Below are positions 52,875-63,800 of a stretch of DNA of 64,000 nucleotides, piece by piece. The notes beneath the pieces were generated by a model. It made no database searches, was not told where the DNA came from, and saw only the letters and a program-made list of their open reading frames with translations. Source of the DNA: Siphonodentalium dalli (Eukaryota > Mollusca > Scaphopoda > Gadilida > Siphonodentaliidae); the NCBI GenBank assembly GCA_032622095.1, contig CP136063.1, forward strand, positions 182,383,956-182,447,955, written 5' to 3'. The position numbers and the translations under genes were made by a program. How positions within the stretch are numbered: the stretch's first letter is position 1; each line of letters begins with the position of its first letter.

Positions 52875-53111
52875 ATGAAGTATCAATGTGAAGAGTGCTC
52901 AAGTGTCTATGCTTGGCAAGATAGTTTGAAACGTCATATCAAAGTTAAACACAAGCCTTCAGAACAACAACAACAACAGTATCATCAGCAACAACAACAA
53001 CAGCAACAACAACAACAACAACAGTATCATCAGCCACAACAACAACAACAACACTCATTTGCTCATTTGTTTTGCTCATTTGCTCATTTTTTTGCTATTT
53101 TTTTTTGCTAA
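52875..53111 (+). CDS. C2H2 zinc-finger, poly-Gln protein (element ORF 1)
   Basis: 79 codons. Residues 5-24 form one C2H2 finger (C-x2-C-x12-H-x4-H: CEEC...HIKVKH). A Gln/His tract from a CAA/CAG repeat follows (52966-53051). The frame then ends in a TTTGCTCAT repeat (53056-53190) that encodes Phe/His. Another frame stays open to 53244, so the original C-terminus may have been lost by repeat expansion. A probable DNA-binding protein. N-terminal single C2H2 fingers are seen in metazoan Polinton proteins (from memory, not verified). Confidence 0.6.
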   Translation: MKYQCEECSSVYAWQDSLKRHIKVKHKPSEQQQQQYHQQQQQQQQQQQQQYHQPQQQQQHSFAHLFCSFAHFFAIFFC

Positions 53112-53361
53112 TTTTTTTGCTCATTTGCTAATTTTTTTGCTCATTTGCTCATTTTTTGGCTCATTTGCTCATTTTTTTTGCTCATTTGCTCTTTTTCTCA
53201 CCCCCTTTGAATATACTTTGGGTGATATTCTGTGTCATTGTTAATTGATTGGTGCATACTCAATCAAGATCTCAACGAAACGCATTATTGACATCGATAA
53301 CTATCATGGTGCATTTGGCATTCATGGCCAGACAAATTTAATTCATGGATTTTAGAGTCTG

Positions 53362-53832
53362 ATGTCGCCAGATATCAAAATTAATAAGAGTAAGTTGTAC
53401 ACGAGAACAATTACAATCATGGATAATAGAACAGGTACCTTGACGAATACGTTTCAAACAGAACGTGGTCGTCTACATATGAATCTCCTTAAATGGATAG
53501 GAATTACTATTATGGTAATCACTGTGTCACTACCATTTATTTTAGTTCCAAAGAAGATACCGCGTGAGTCGGTTGACTATGAATTACTTCATACTAATAT
53601 GTCACACCCCAATGATTACGAACAACACCCGTGTGTTTTCGTGAAAAAGTGGACAATACGATCAAACATTACTGTTACATTATGTAATAATCAAGGACAC
53701 ATTTATACAGACATTAGGCGAGTTGTGAATAACACTCCGACGATTATAGGTATTCCGTTAAATTTGAACCAGTGGCCAATCTTCAAGCATATATTCAGTG
53801 ATATCAATAAAACTATAAGAGAAGAAGAATAA
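53362..53832 (+). CDS. Membrane-anchored PC4-like domain protein (element ORF 2)
   Basis: 156 residues, or 137 if the Met at 53419 starts it. A single hydrophobic segment runs through residues ~43-62 (LLKWIGITIMVITVSLPFIL). Residues ~92-153 match the PC4/SUB1 single-stranded-DNA-binding fold: a strand VTL, GHIYTDIRR, then GIPLNLNQWPIFKHIFSDIN, like the family's G-x-V-L-I-D-I-R and G-I-S-L-N-x-E-Q-W. PC4 proteins bind ssDNA and act in transcription or replication, usually in the nucleus, so a membrane anchor would be odd. The hydrophobic part may instead be buried or lost by an unseen intron. Domain call is by eye. Confidence 0.65.
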   Translation: MSPDIKINKSKLYTRTITIMDNRTGTLTNTFQTERGRLHMNLLKWIGITIMVITVSLPFILVPKKIPRESVDYELLHTNMSHPNDYEQHPCVFVKKWTIRSNITVTLCNNQGHIYTDIRRVVNNTPTIIGIPLNLNQWPIFKHIFSDINKTIREEE

Positions 53833-53996
53833 TGATTCTCTTTGAATTGTTTTTTTTTAGAAACTATAGTCATATGGATAATTATTATCTGTACCTGACT
53901 AGCGACGATTCGATTAATAAATATCCAGATAATCGATAAACTTTCTAAAATAAAATGCAGAAAAAAGAGTGACTTGTACACTACATTTGAAGAAAC

Positions 53997-54320
53997 ATGT
54001 CCATCCCGTATATTCCAGCAGATATTGAAACGTGGAGAAAACATTTCAGAGACATGCTTGATGGGAAGTTAACGCCAGATAATAAGGGTCGATACTTTAT
54101 TGACAGAACTAAAAATAGTGATAGTGAAGAAGACGTTCTAAAACCACATATTAACGTAGTGACACCCATCGCTCAAGCGATTGAAATGGCTAAGGCCGAA
54201 GTTGCAACAAATAAGTTGACAAACACACGTAAAGCGTCCAAACAAACCAACAAGAGAGTGTTAGCTGGAGGTTTGTCTAATAATAATAAGAAAATGAAAA
54301 GAAAAGTGTCATACGATTAG
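53997..54320 (+). CDS. Small basic protein with W-x2-HF-x-DM motif (element ORF 3)
   Basis: 107 residues. The N-terminus MSIPYIPADIETWRKHFRDM then DGKLTP...GRYFI resembles short conserved proteins of metazoan Polintons that contain W-x2-H-F-x-D (remembered, not verified). The C-terminal half is Lys/Asn-rich (KKMKRKVS), suggesting nucleic-acid binding or nuclear import. No enzyme motif is present. Confidence 0.55.
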   Translation: MSIPYIPADIETWRKHFRDMLDGKLTPDNKGRYFIDRTKNSDSEEDVLKPHINVVTPIAQAIEMAKAEVATNKLTNTRKASKQTNKRVLAGGLSNNNKKMKRKVSYD

Positions 54321-54508
54321 CCAAATCATGAATGAATACATAGAGTACCATACTGATAAATTGGCATTAATTGAATCACCGGCGGTCAAAGATCTATACC
54401 CTAGACCCGGGACGAACGCACTCTTAACGTGAGGGTTGTATACCACACCTTATTCTCTCTTTTTATCGCTACTAATAAGAGTGATCGTTCTTCAAATAAT
54501 TCGCGATA

Positions 54509-54802
54509 ATGTACGGGTGTCATTTATGCGGAATTATTTTATCGACGAACTACAATCTACAAAGACATAAACAGCTTAAACACGTAGTTATGTCCGAGAC
54601 AAATTTCTTCGGAGACGATACCGATGACCTAGAATCTGATATCGTTCCCCGTTCATCTGAATCTGAATCTAGAACCGCTTCGTCAGATTCAGAAGATAAT
54701 ACTGTCGCCGGTAGTAGAACGGTATTCGGTCGTAAAAAAAGCTGCGCGATGTGTCAACGAGATGGACACATTCAAAAGTATGATGAAACGTGTCACCAAT
54801 GA
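54509..54802 (+). CDS. C2H2 zinc-finger protein with acidic linker (element ORF 4)
   Basis: 97 residues. One finger at residues 4-25 (CHLC...HKQLKH, C-x2-C-x12-H-x4-H), at the very N-terminus as in ORF 1, followed by an acidic Ser/Asp/Glu region. An A7 run at 54734-54740 lies shortly before the frame ends. ORF 5 is open back through this run in the next frame, so a one-base change there probably separates two parts of one protein. Confidence 0.6.
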   Translation: MYGCHLCGIILSTNYNLQRHKQLKHVVMSETNFFGDDTDDLESDIVPRSSESESRTASSDSEDNTVAGSRTVFGRKKSCAMCQRDGHIQKYDETCHQ

Positions 54803-55061
54803 TGCGAAAGGAGAAGGGAGCATGTCGGGAGAAGAGGCTACCATCGACACAGAGTTTGCTCTCTTTCTCAAAAGTTATAGACGATTAATAGAATACCAGT
54901 ATCGATTGAAAACATCACCCCTACATAACATGATCATGAAGAAAATGGTCAAACTGACCAAACACGGATATGATAATGAATGGGCTGCAGATGAAGCGAT
55001 GAGAAAATTCAAGAAACTGTTAGAAATAAATCTAACGGTCGAAGATTCTGACAATGATTAA
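54762..55061 (+). CDS. Helical C-terminal segment, probably split from ORF 4
   Basis: 99 residues from the first ATG, but the frame is open upstream to the A7 run. Predicted mostly alpha-helical and charged (RRLIEYQYRL, MMKRV, KKMVKL, AMRKFKKLLE) and ends DSDND. The last eight codons lie in the right TIR, and AATAAA (55067-55072) follows five bases after the stop. No family is recognised. Confidence 0.5.
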   Translation: MDTFKSMMKRVTNDAKGEGSMSGEEATIDTEFALFLKSYRRLIEYQYRLKTSPLHNMIMKKMVKLTKHGYDNEWAADEAMRKFKKLLEINLTVEDSDND

Positions 55062-56553
55062 ATTTCAATAAACTTCATCAACATATTATTCTCGTTTTCG
55101 TTATATATCTATAAGTGGGGAGGGGAGATATGGTGTAACATATATTCGATAACGCGCTTTATTATTTACGTACAAGGCCATACTTCTCAATAGCCCTTGT
55201 TTCTCTTGACTATAACAACAACACCGAAGTAACTTCTATTATTGCGTGTCTTATCACATGTACGTATTATGTATGCATATTTTTGATAACTAATTATCGC
55301 GTTAATGCTAACAATGACACAGCTTATCACCTTACGTGATCATATCCCGTTAAACAACTAATGATGTTCAGACACGCTATCGATAGCTTAATTGAAAGCG
55401 TGTCTGTACATGCATAAAAGGAAGCTTCGTCATAGATATTTGTATACCATAACTCCCTAACATAGTTAGCACAGATGAGGCAACATTATATAAGATTATA
55501 TACGAGCGTAAGTATAAATAGGTCGATAAGTGGTTATTACGTAATGTTGTTATAACAATAACACAAAGGTAACTTCTATTATTGAGTGTCTTATCACATG
55601 TACGTATTATGTATGCATATTTTTGATAACTAATTATCGCGTTAATGCTAACAATGACACAGCTTATCAACCTTACGTGATCATAACCCGTTAAACAAGT
55701 AATGATGTTCAGACAAGCTATCGATAACTTAATTGAACGAGTCGGACCACACATAGCTGTCAACAGATATAATAGCAGTCATTTGGTAAATTTATCCAAG
55801 GTGTCCCTCTTTTCGACCTATACAGTGTTACCCCAATGACGCGTGTGATTATGTGTGTGTAAATAATTGAAAATTTGTTCCATAGAATATGTCAGTTCAT
55901 TCGGGGTAGTAATTTCGCATCACACTCTTCGTCCGCTCGTGACTGCTTTCAAAATAGTACAACATCTCAATACTTCCAATAATTCGCGATAATGCACACG
56001 TGTCATATACTCAATAACTTCATCGGGATAGAGAAGTAAAGAATAAACGCTCTTTATTATTTATGTAAGAGTAATGGCGTCAAATTATTTCAGGTATTGT
56101 GGAGACAATTATATGAGTATGGACTGCGATTGATGATAAACACTGAAATGTATGCATTCATACCGATGGTGACAATGGCCAAGATTACATCGACTCGGAC
56201 CAGTCCATACACATATAATTGGTATAAAGCTATTTCTAAACTTCGATTAATAAAATTAACAGAGTTTCATGAAAAATATTTAAAATTTGTTTGAACAAAA
56301 ATAGTTGGCCAATAACAAAAGATATTACACGCAAATAATTTAAAAACATTCGACATTTAATACCGAGATTATTTTCAGTAAGAGACCGAAAACTCATTAT
56401 AAATTTTTGAGATTTTTAAAAACTTTTTTTTGAAAATTTAGGAAAAAAAATTAGGTTTTGAATTATTTTTTTTTGTGAATATTTTAATACAAACAATTTT
56501 ACCCCCATAAAATTTATTTTTAGATGTGGATCTAACGAGACCCCCATACTACT
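55037..56553. repeat. Right terminal inverted repeat (1,517 bp)
   Basis: Inverted copy of 51054-52524. It is about 46 bp longer owing to an A/T-rich insertion near the outer end (about 56420-56470). Confidence 0.9.
55067..55072 (+). terminator. AATAAA poly(A) signal for the element's + strand ORFs
   Basis: It lies five bases after the ORF 5 stop, the last + strand stop in the element. Confidence 0.55.
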
Positions 56554-56559
56554 TCAGCT
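56554..56559. repeat. Target-site duplication TCAGCT, right
   Basis: A perfect match to 51048-51053. Confidence 0.9.
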
Positions 56560-56904
56560 TGTTTGAAAAGTAGTATAGCATCTGCTCGTAACTATCAAAA
56601 TAATATGCAATATGTCATATCTTAGTTTATTACATTTTTCCTCGCGTCTGCATGGTCGCGTTTCAGATCGCCTCGGCCATTTTGAATGCGTGATACTCAT
56701 CAACTGGAAACCACATGATTCCCCACTGTGCTAGAGTACTATAGTCGTATATTATAGTACTCTAGGTGGAAAAAAATTGCCAGGGGCCTGTGTATTCAAC
56801 CACTCAGTCTGGTACTGCAAATAAAAAAAAAACTAAAAAAATTCCGAAATTCCACAAAAGCATCCACCAGTCTATATATACGTACGTTGAAAACGAGCAC
56901 AATT
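56560..56904. other. Intergenic, no gene recognised
   Basis: Contains an inverted pair GCTAGAGTACTATAG / CTATAGTACTCTAG-like near 56729-56765 and part of the older inverted repeat around the Polinton-like insertion. Confidence 0.45.
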
Positions 56905-58510
56905 GATCACAAGAAAACCATAGTCAGAAATGGTAACGCCTTCAAGATCATATTATTATATAGGCATATAATTATATAATATAAAATATATTGGTTTCAT
57001 GAATGCACCACTTCAGAATTCCGTTAAAATAACTAATCCTTCAAATTATTACAACTACGGTTTATCACTGAAGGTTTCTCATTCATCACACCAGAAAGAC
57101 TCTCAATGCAGACACAAAATCTACTAATCGGATTATATACGCCACCGATACTTCGCAATACGACATTTAATCTACTTTATAGCTGAGACATACTTCATCA
57201 GCAATGTTAGCTGTTATAAGCAATGTGTTCCCGAAATAAAATCTTCAAAATATTGTTCACACATAAATATCGAAAGCATGCAATTAACGCGGTCATAAAA
57301 GTTACATACTGCAACAATGAGACTTTCGCGAAGATACATCCGCGAATACATACAAAGTCTAACCGGTACGCAATATAGCGAGTACGTTATTAACATAGTT
57401 AACCCATACCGCCTATATTTTTTTATATAAAATAACACAAGTAACGAATATAAGACAGAAAACAGTTCATAAAAAATACAGTGCATCAATAGGGCAGTCG
57501 GTAGCCGCGAGGTAGCGCACTGGTCTCTCGTGTTAGCGGACCGGGGATCGAAACCTGATCAGGGTATTCTGACATAAGTCAGAACTCGGTCAGATACCAA
57601 GTTTGTCAGGCTGAAAAGTCTCAGTCGAGATCATTGAATAAAGATCCGAATGCAAAATGCCGACTCCCCACCCAATTACAACATTTGTCCCCCCCCCCCC
57701 CCGGTGCAGTACGCTGTCCGATCTGTCGCGGACATTAATGGCTGATCATTGTACAAGCCTCGATTGGTGTGCGCGTCACGCGGCACACGTGTTAAATAAA
57801 GAACGCTACTGCACGGAGTCACCACTGGAGTTACGCGAGCTACTTGGACCTCCGCATAAGCTTCAGTAAATTGAAGGCGTCGGAATAATATGTACAGTAG
57901 AAGATATGCAACGTCAGACATTGTTGAACAAGAAAACCAATGTCAGAAATTATAACGCGCTCAAGATCATATACTATATACCCATGATTGTAATTATAGA
58001 ATATAAAATATATTGGTTTCACGAATGACCAACTCATAATTCCGTTAAAACAACTAATCCTTCAAATTTATATTTACAACTATATACGGTTTATCACTTA
58101 AGGTTTCTCATGCATCTCTCCAGAATTCCCAACTACACCTTTTACCGGACTCGGCCTCCGGGTCGCAGTTCGACTTTTAATCCGTCCCAAAAATTCCCAT
58201 TTCTATAAATAAAACGCCCATATGGCCCATGTATACCAAGAATTAGCGGAACATTATACACGCGGAGCGCGAAATAATCCTTTCTTATCAAAGTTGTTTC
58301 CGTTACATGTTTACGGTCGTTCCCCTATTTTGATTTGTCGTATTACTTCGAGTAAACAGTTGGTTGTATAATTACCGAAATTAAAATACAGCTTCTGCAA
58401 TGATACCTGATGTCTTGATTATATTACTTATCTTGGAAAATATCCACAGAAAAACATTGGATGTCACCTTTTGTGTTATATATATTGTGGGAATAGGACA
58501 TTACTCTTCA
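56905..58510 (+). repeat. Dispersed repeat D, copies 2 and 3, with SINE inside
   Basis: 56905-57485 and 57930-58510 match successive or overlapping parts of 15880-16985 (AAGAAAACCATAGTCAGAAA, CATACTTCATCAGCAATGTT, GTGGGAATAGGACATTACTC). The segment between holds a SINE (57495) and a poly-C tract (57690-57703). Confidence 0.7.
57495..57640 (+). repeat. tRNA-derived SINE
   Basis: CGGTAGCCGCGAGGTAGCGC then ACTGG is A-box-like. GGGGATCGAAACCT is B-box-like, about 45 bp further. The tail AGTTTGTCAGGCTG follows. It is distinct from the SINE at 11257. Confidence 0.65.
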
Positions 58511-58712
58511 TTCTTCTTTTTATAACTAACAAAAATTAGTTAATTTTTTAGAACAATCAAATAGCAACATGCACTAGCATGTGACAGTTTTCAACCAATG
58601 ATGTTATCGTCCCTTCTTGACGGTATTCACAAAGATGACAAGTTTTTCAGAAATGTTCCTAATGTTAAATTTTAAATTTTAACCGATCTAGGTTATGTGT
58701 AATAGTGTACGT

Positions 58713-59322
58713 ACTCTCGTTTATAATTCAAGCATTGCTGAATGTTTCGCGTTCTTGCGTGCGCACGTAACCACCTTCTAAGAAACTGCATTCAGCTCCT
58801 TCCAAATAAAAATCAATATTTTCCAAGGTATTCCATAACACTATCGGAGTGTTGGAATTCTGTTTTTCAATTTGACCAGACTGAGTGGTCATAAATTTAC
58901 AGATTGGCTTGACATAGTGCCGTGGTGGACGTGGAATACTGCCTGTGTGAGTGTGTCAGTTTGTAGTGTGTCAGTTTGTGGTCACTTGTTGCACATCGAG
59001 TCATGATTTATTTGACTCTCGTTAATAATTCAAGCATTCCCGAATGTTTCGCGTCCTTGTGTACTTTCGCGTCCTTGCGTGCGCGTAACCACATTCTACG
59101 CAACTGCATTCAGCTCCTTCCAAATAAAACTCGATATTTTCCAAGGTTTTCCATAACACTGTCGAAGTGTTGGAATTCTGTTTTTCAATTTGACCAGACT
59201 GAGTGCTCATAAAGTTCACAGATTGGCTTGACATAGTGCCCTGGTGGACGTGGAATACTGCCTGTGTGAGTGTGTCAGTTTTTGGTGACCTGTTGAACAT
59301 CGAGTCGTGATTTATTTGACAC
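58713..59322. repeat. Tandem duplication, ~300-bp unit, two copies
   Basis: Units start TAATTCAAGCATT at about 58723 and 59027 and share GAATGTTTCGCG, GGAATTCTGTTTTTCAATTT, GGCTTGACATAGTGCC and GTGGACGTGGAATACTGCCT. The second has an extra GTCCTTGTGTACTTTCGC. An inner repeat of GTGTGTCAGTTTGT differs between them. Minus-strand frames across it are not recognised. Confidence 0.85.
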
Positions 59323-59877
59323 TGACAGTATAGGTACATTACCTCACACGAGATGTCGCTCGTATGCTGACTTCCGTATGCTAAAAAAGGCAATACCACG
59401 AACCACGGACCTGGGTTGTTTGATTCTATTGAATCATGCTTACCGATCTTTCGAGATATGTTTTGATTTCGGACTAGAAAGGCGAATAAATAAGCTGTCC
59501 TTTTGTGCTCAAATAAACCACCTCGATCAATTAGAACCTGATTAAAGAATTTTTCGAAAATTATTCGGACACAATAATTGGTTCAATTCCAACCAACCGT
59601 GGATAAAAACGTATGTTTTAGATATAACAAAAATAATTTACCTGCCGTGCTGTCGCAGACTGTCCGGAACAATCCGGAATTAGGGTACGAGCTTAACAAA
59701 AATTACAGCGGCTATAAATAGTCAATTAGTATGGCAAGGGGAATAATTCACTGAATAGTTTTTGAAATTTGAAGCAAACCACGTTTCACTACCGGGACGC
59801 TTTTTAAGAAGCGAAAGCTATACTAATTTAATATTAACAATATATTTCATGTGTTTATTTTGTGGTAGGTGAAGCTA
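59323..59877. other. Intergenic, no feature recognised
   Basis: No gene or repeat is recognised in this stretch. Confidence 0.4.
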
Positions 59878-60861
59878 ATGTTACCCTCACACCATAGCGT
59901 ATGCTGAAACCTATGAGTTGCGTGTAAAAAATATTTGTATACGCACCAAACACAAGCGAAATCAACAATTTTGTCAATTTATAACCTATTCGACCTATGG
60001 GTTGCGTGTGAGTTGCGTGTGGGTTGCGTGTGGGTTACGTGTGGGTTGCGTGTGGGTTGCGAACTGAACTTATGATCCCCCAATATCTGCGATCACCGGC
60101 GTACGAGTTGCGTGCGAGTTGCGTATGAGTTGTGTGCAGAACTTACGAGTTGCGTTTGACCTGCGTGCTAGTTGCGTGGTATTTGCGAATATCGGTCACG
60201 TGATAAAAACCTATAAAAGCTGATCCGATTCATTATTTTTTCAGTACTGATTTGGTCATCGAAGAGTCAACACCTCGGAGGTCCACCAACAACTGACACG
60301 GATCTAGAAAAGGCCCACTATTTATACCATTTCTCAACACGCATGTAGTACGCAACTAACACGCAACTCACTCGTAACTAATAGGTTGGAAACGCAGGGC
60401 ATAGGTTGGGGATACGCTGGGAATAAGCACAATAGGTTGGGGGTACGCTACGCACGCAACAGGATCGCAACAGGCACGCAACACGATCGCAAAATGATCG
60501 CAACAGGTACGCAGCACATTCGCAACATGTACGGTACCAACACCTGGCCAGATACATCAAATTTGGACCTGCGTTCATAACTTATGAGTTGCGTACCTGT
60601 TGCGATCGTGTTGCGTGCGTAGCGTACCTGTTGCGTCCCTGTTGCGTATAAATTGATCGCAGGCATTCGCAGAGAATTATTGAACATGTTCAAAATTTCC
60701 GAACTTACTCTGCATGTGTCTGCGATCACCTGCGTGCTTGTTGCGTACTTCAAACATATAAAACTTATTAGTTGCGTGTGAGTTGAGTTCGGAACTTATG
60801 ACCACTATTTTGTATTCGCAACCATACGCAACTGGTGATCGCTATGGTGTGAGGGTAACAT
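59878..60861. mobile_element. 984-bp element with GTTGCGT subterminal arrays
   Basis: 22-bp perfect inverted ends starting ATGTTACCCTCACACCATAG. The left half has more than ten GTTGCGTG-like units in one orientation. The right half has ACGCAAC units and, further in, both orientations. Such arrays are typical of transposase-binding sites in DNA transposons. All ORFs are repeat artefacts. Confidence 0.8.
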
Positions 60862-63800
60862 AAGTTTGAATACGTATATTCTGAGCGCCATGAACTTGTT
60901 CCCATTGTCCCCGACCCAAATTATCAATAATTGTTGTCATTGCCGTTATCAGTTACACTACCTGAGTACCTCAGTAACTGGTTAAACATCTACAGGTGTT
61001 AGATTAGATTTTATTTTGATAACAGTCATATACATGTTGACAGTGCAATGTTGCAGAAAATAGTATAACAAGATCACATCAAGGACAATAAATCAAGTGA
61101 GCTTGAGTTTCAATCATATAGCTTAATTTCAGCATGCTGTGTCATTCTGCAGGCTGCATTTCAGAAATACATTCTTCGCAAAATATTGAAATTATCTTTC
61201 AATTTTTCATGTTGGCCACTACTTACCCCCATGGCACATTCATTGCTGGCAATTAATTCCATCAATTTCATCATATTTCAGCATAACATAATCTTAAGTA
61301 AGACAACGACTCAATATTACCTAACTAAATGCTTCCTGGTGTGGTCTATATCATGGGTTCGTCTTTGAAGCATTTCACGAAATAAGAATTTCTCATGTCT
61401 AAAAACTTAAATTTTTTCAAGGTCACATTTTCTAACTTAGACCCATTCTAAGTTGTGAAACTTAATCAAATGGTTATGTTTATTTTCTAAATTACTAGAA
61501 TATGCAAAATATTCCAAATAAATCTCAAAACGAAAAAACATGTTATGTTCACACTGACAGTGAGTGACTTGAAAGTTGAAGTTGGGTCGATTCAACAATT
61601 TCCAGGTGGAAAATGAACTGAATAGATGAGCCAAATTCACTTCAATGGAATGAACGTTGCTTGTATACTGCATTGCCATTGCTTGAGTGCGTGACTAGCG
61701 AGGTGATTTGATTTCCGAAGCTGCAAAATTGGGCGAATCTAGTACACCCATTGTTTATTAACGACGTTGGTCGTCGTTGCAAGCAGCAACGAAACGTCAC
61801 TAGTCCAGTGAATTTATGAGAAAAAAGTGGCAAACCTCAAACGAATTACAACACAATGTTTCTTTGCAGGAATAAGTCTATTAACCCATGATAAACAACA
61901 TACTTAAAATCAAAAAGGATCAAGAAAGGCGAAATTAATACATTTTGTGAAATAAATTTGTCAAATTTTAGTAAAATACTAAATTTATGGCTTTTAAAGG
62001 ATGTTTATAAAAACCTCCATTTCACAAGTCCTTCAATTTTGTAGAGTACACAATTCTGATTACAATACAGAAAACATTTTTCATATACGTTGACTATTTT
62101 TCGAGTTATGTGCCTCCAAAATTTGAAGCTTGTCGAATTTCGGAGCCTCTATTTCTAAGAATTAACTAAAATCCATATTTTATGGTCTAGTATTTTAAAA
62201 CTATAGAAATATGAAGGGATATCTTGCTGAGGTATTAATTTCGTCACTAGATTGTGCACACAAATATTACTTTATACATCTATGATCGAAAAGACAATGT
62301 TTTTTTAAAACTAACTGTGTGTTCCATTAAAATGTGTGTTGTGCAGGACACAGAACAGGTGTGATGAAATACCATATTTGAGGCCATACAACTCAATAAA
62401 TTGATATCCAAATGTCCTGTATTTCTCATAACCTGAAAGGTTAAGGTTATGAGAAATACAGGCCAGTATACTAGGTTAAATACACTTTGCTGGAATTGCT
62501 AAACACATATGTGCCAAAATCAGCTTATCGCCATATGAATCCTTAGTATTGACTCTTTTTGGACTGTTTTTGTCCATTTTACAGGTTTATTTGTGTACAA
62601 ATAGTACAACAACAATGAACACAATTAGCGTTTAATGTGTAAAATCATTTGAACGTTCAAGTTCCTCCTAAATCACTCAGTGGTGGAAAAAAATAGGATT
62701 ACATTGGTTATTACAAATCAACAGTCACTGGAATTCACATATTTTTTCAAGAAACTGACTCCAAATTTGAACATTGATAATGGGGTAAGTGAAATCACAA
62801 AAGGCTATGATCTTGTCACTATATTCTAGTCATAAGCCTTTTTACTGGTTCGCGATTTTCAAGATGGCCGATGGTTCCATATGGTCCGATTCCTAGCTTT
62901 TTATCCAAACCACCGGTAAAAGCCGGTAAAAGGTCAAAGTTGAGAAGTAGCATCCATTTCGACCATTTGTAAACATTCGACAGCTGAGTGCGAGAATTTT
63001 TTATCAACATTTTATGGCTTAATTTCATTTATTCTGAGTGCAACTACGTGTTTTTAAGAATTGTTTTGTGGCCATGTCATCTATGGAGTAAGGATCTGGT
63101 GACGATGCAGACATTCAGACGCACTTTTTGTCAACAAACTTCCCATAAGTTACTGATAAATAGCGAGTTCTTGCGTTAAAAAAATAACTCAAAAACATAC
63201 GTGATACATCCAATCCATCTACTGTGCGAAACCTACGTATTGTATGTATCCAGGGTGAGTGTTTAATTAGTTTTATGAAGTTCTCGCACCTGCGATTCGA
63301 TAACGACCTGTTGCCATTTTATTTTGGGAATTCCCAGGCTGGAGTCATATGCTAAAAATAGATGCTACTTGTTAACTTTGACCTCCGGAGACCAAATGGC
63401 GGATTCGCCGCGAGTAAATGAAATCACTTATTGGAGACAGCGGTTTGTTTTATTACAGTTTGTGCAGATTATTGTTGCATAATAACAAGATTAGAACTTT
63501 GGTGGAGGTATTTATAATTTATGGGCATGTTATATAACAACCCTGAAATAATTATTCGCCATTTTGCCATTGAGTTGCAACAAAAAGGATCGTAGCTCTA
63601 AATATGAACATAAAAAGGGAAGCAGTAAACTCTATATGGAAGCATAAGGTTGATAGGAGCTGGCGATAGTACAGTTTCCCCTATCACATTTTTCCGATAT
63701 TCAAATTCAGTTTCCAGAAAAATGAGTGAACTCCAGTGACATTTATTGACATATCTAGTATCATGCTAATATGTCAACACTAAAGCGTTTTAGGAGGATA

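Larger units (their letters stand above)
51054..56553 (+). mobile_element. Polinton/Maverick-like element, 5,500 bp, non-autonomous
   Basis: Ends AGTAGTATGGGGGTCTCG / CGAGACCCCCATACTACT with a 6-bp duplication TCAGCT and ~1.5-kb TIRs. In animals this set (6-bp duplication, AG/CT ends, long TIRs) is characteristic of Polintons. The core 52525-55036 carries five small + strand ORFs. It has no polB, integrase, FtsK/HerA-type ATPase, Ulp1 protease or capsid gene, whereas autonomous Polintons are 15-20 kb. The TIRs look about 99% identical where compared, so insertion or gene conversion was recent. Its flanks contain an older imperfect inverted repeat (GTGGGGAAT and CGCATTCAAAAT near 50784 and, inverted, near 56680-56740), so it may have landed in another element. 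Confidence 0.8.

Noticed and set aside
57657-57869. 70-codon + strand ORF beginning MPTPHP
   Set aside because: It starts in a SINE tail and crosses a poly-C tract, with no domain.
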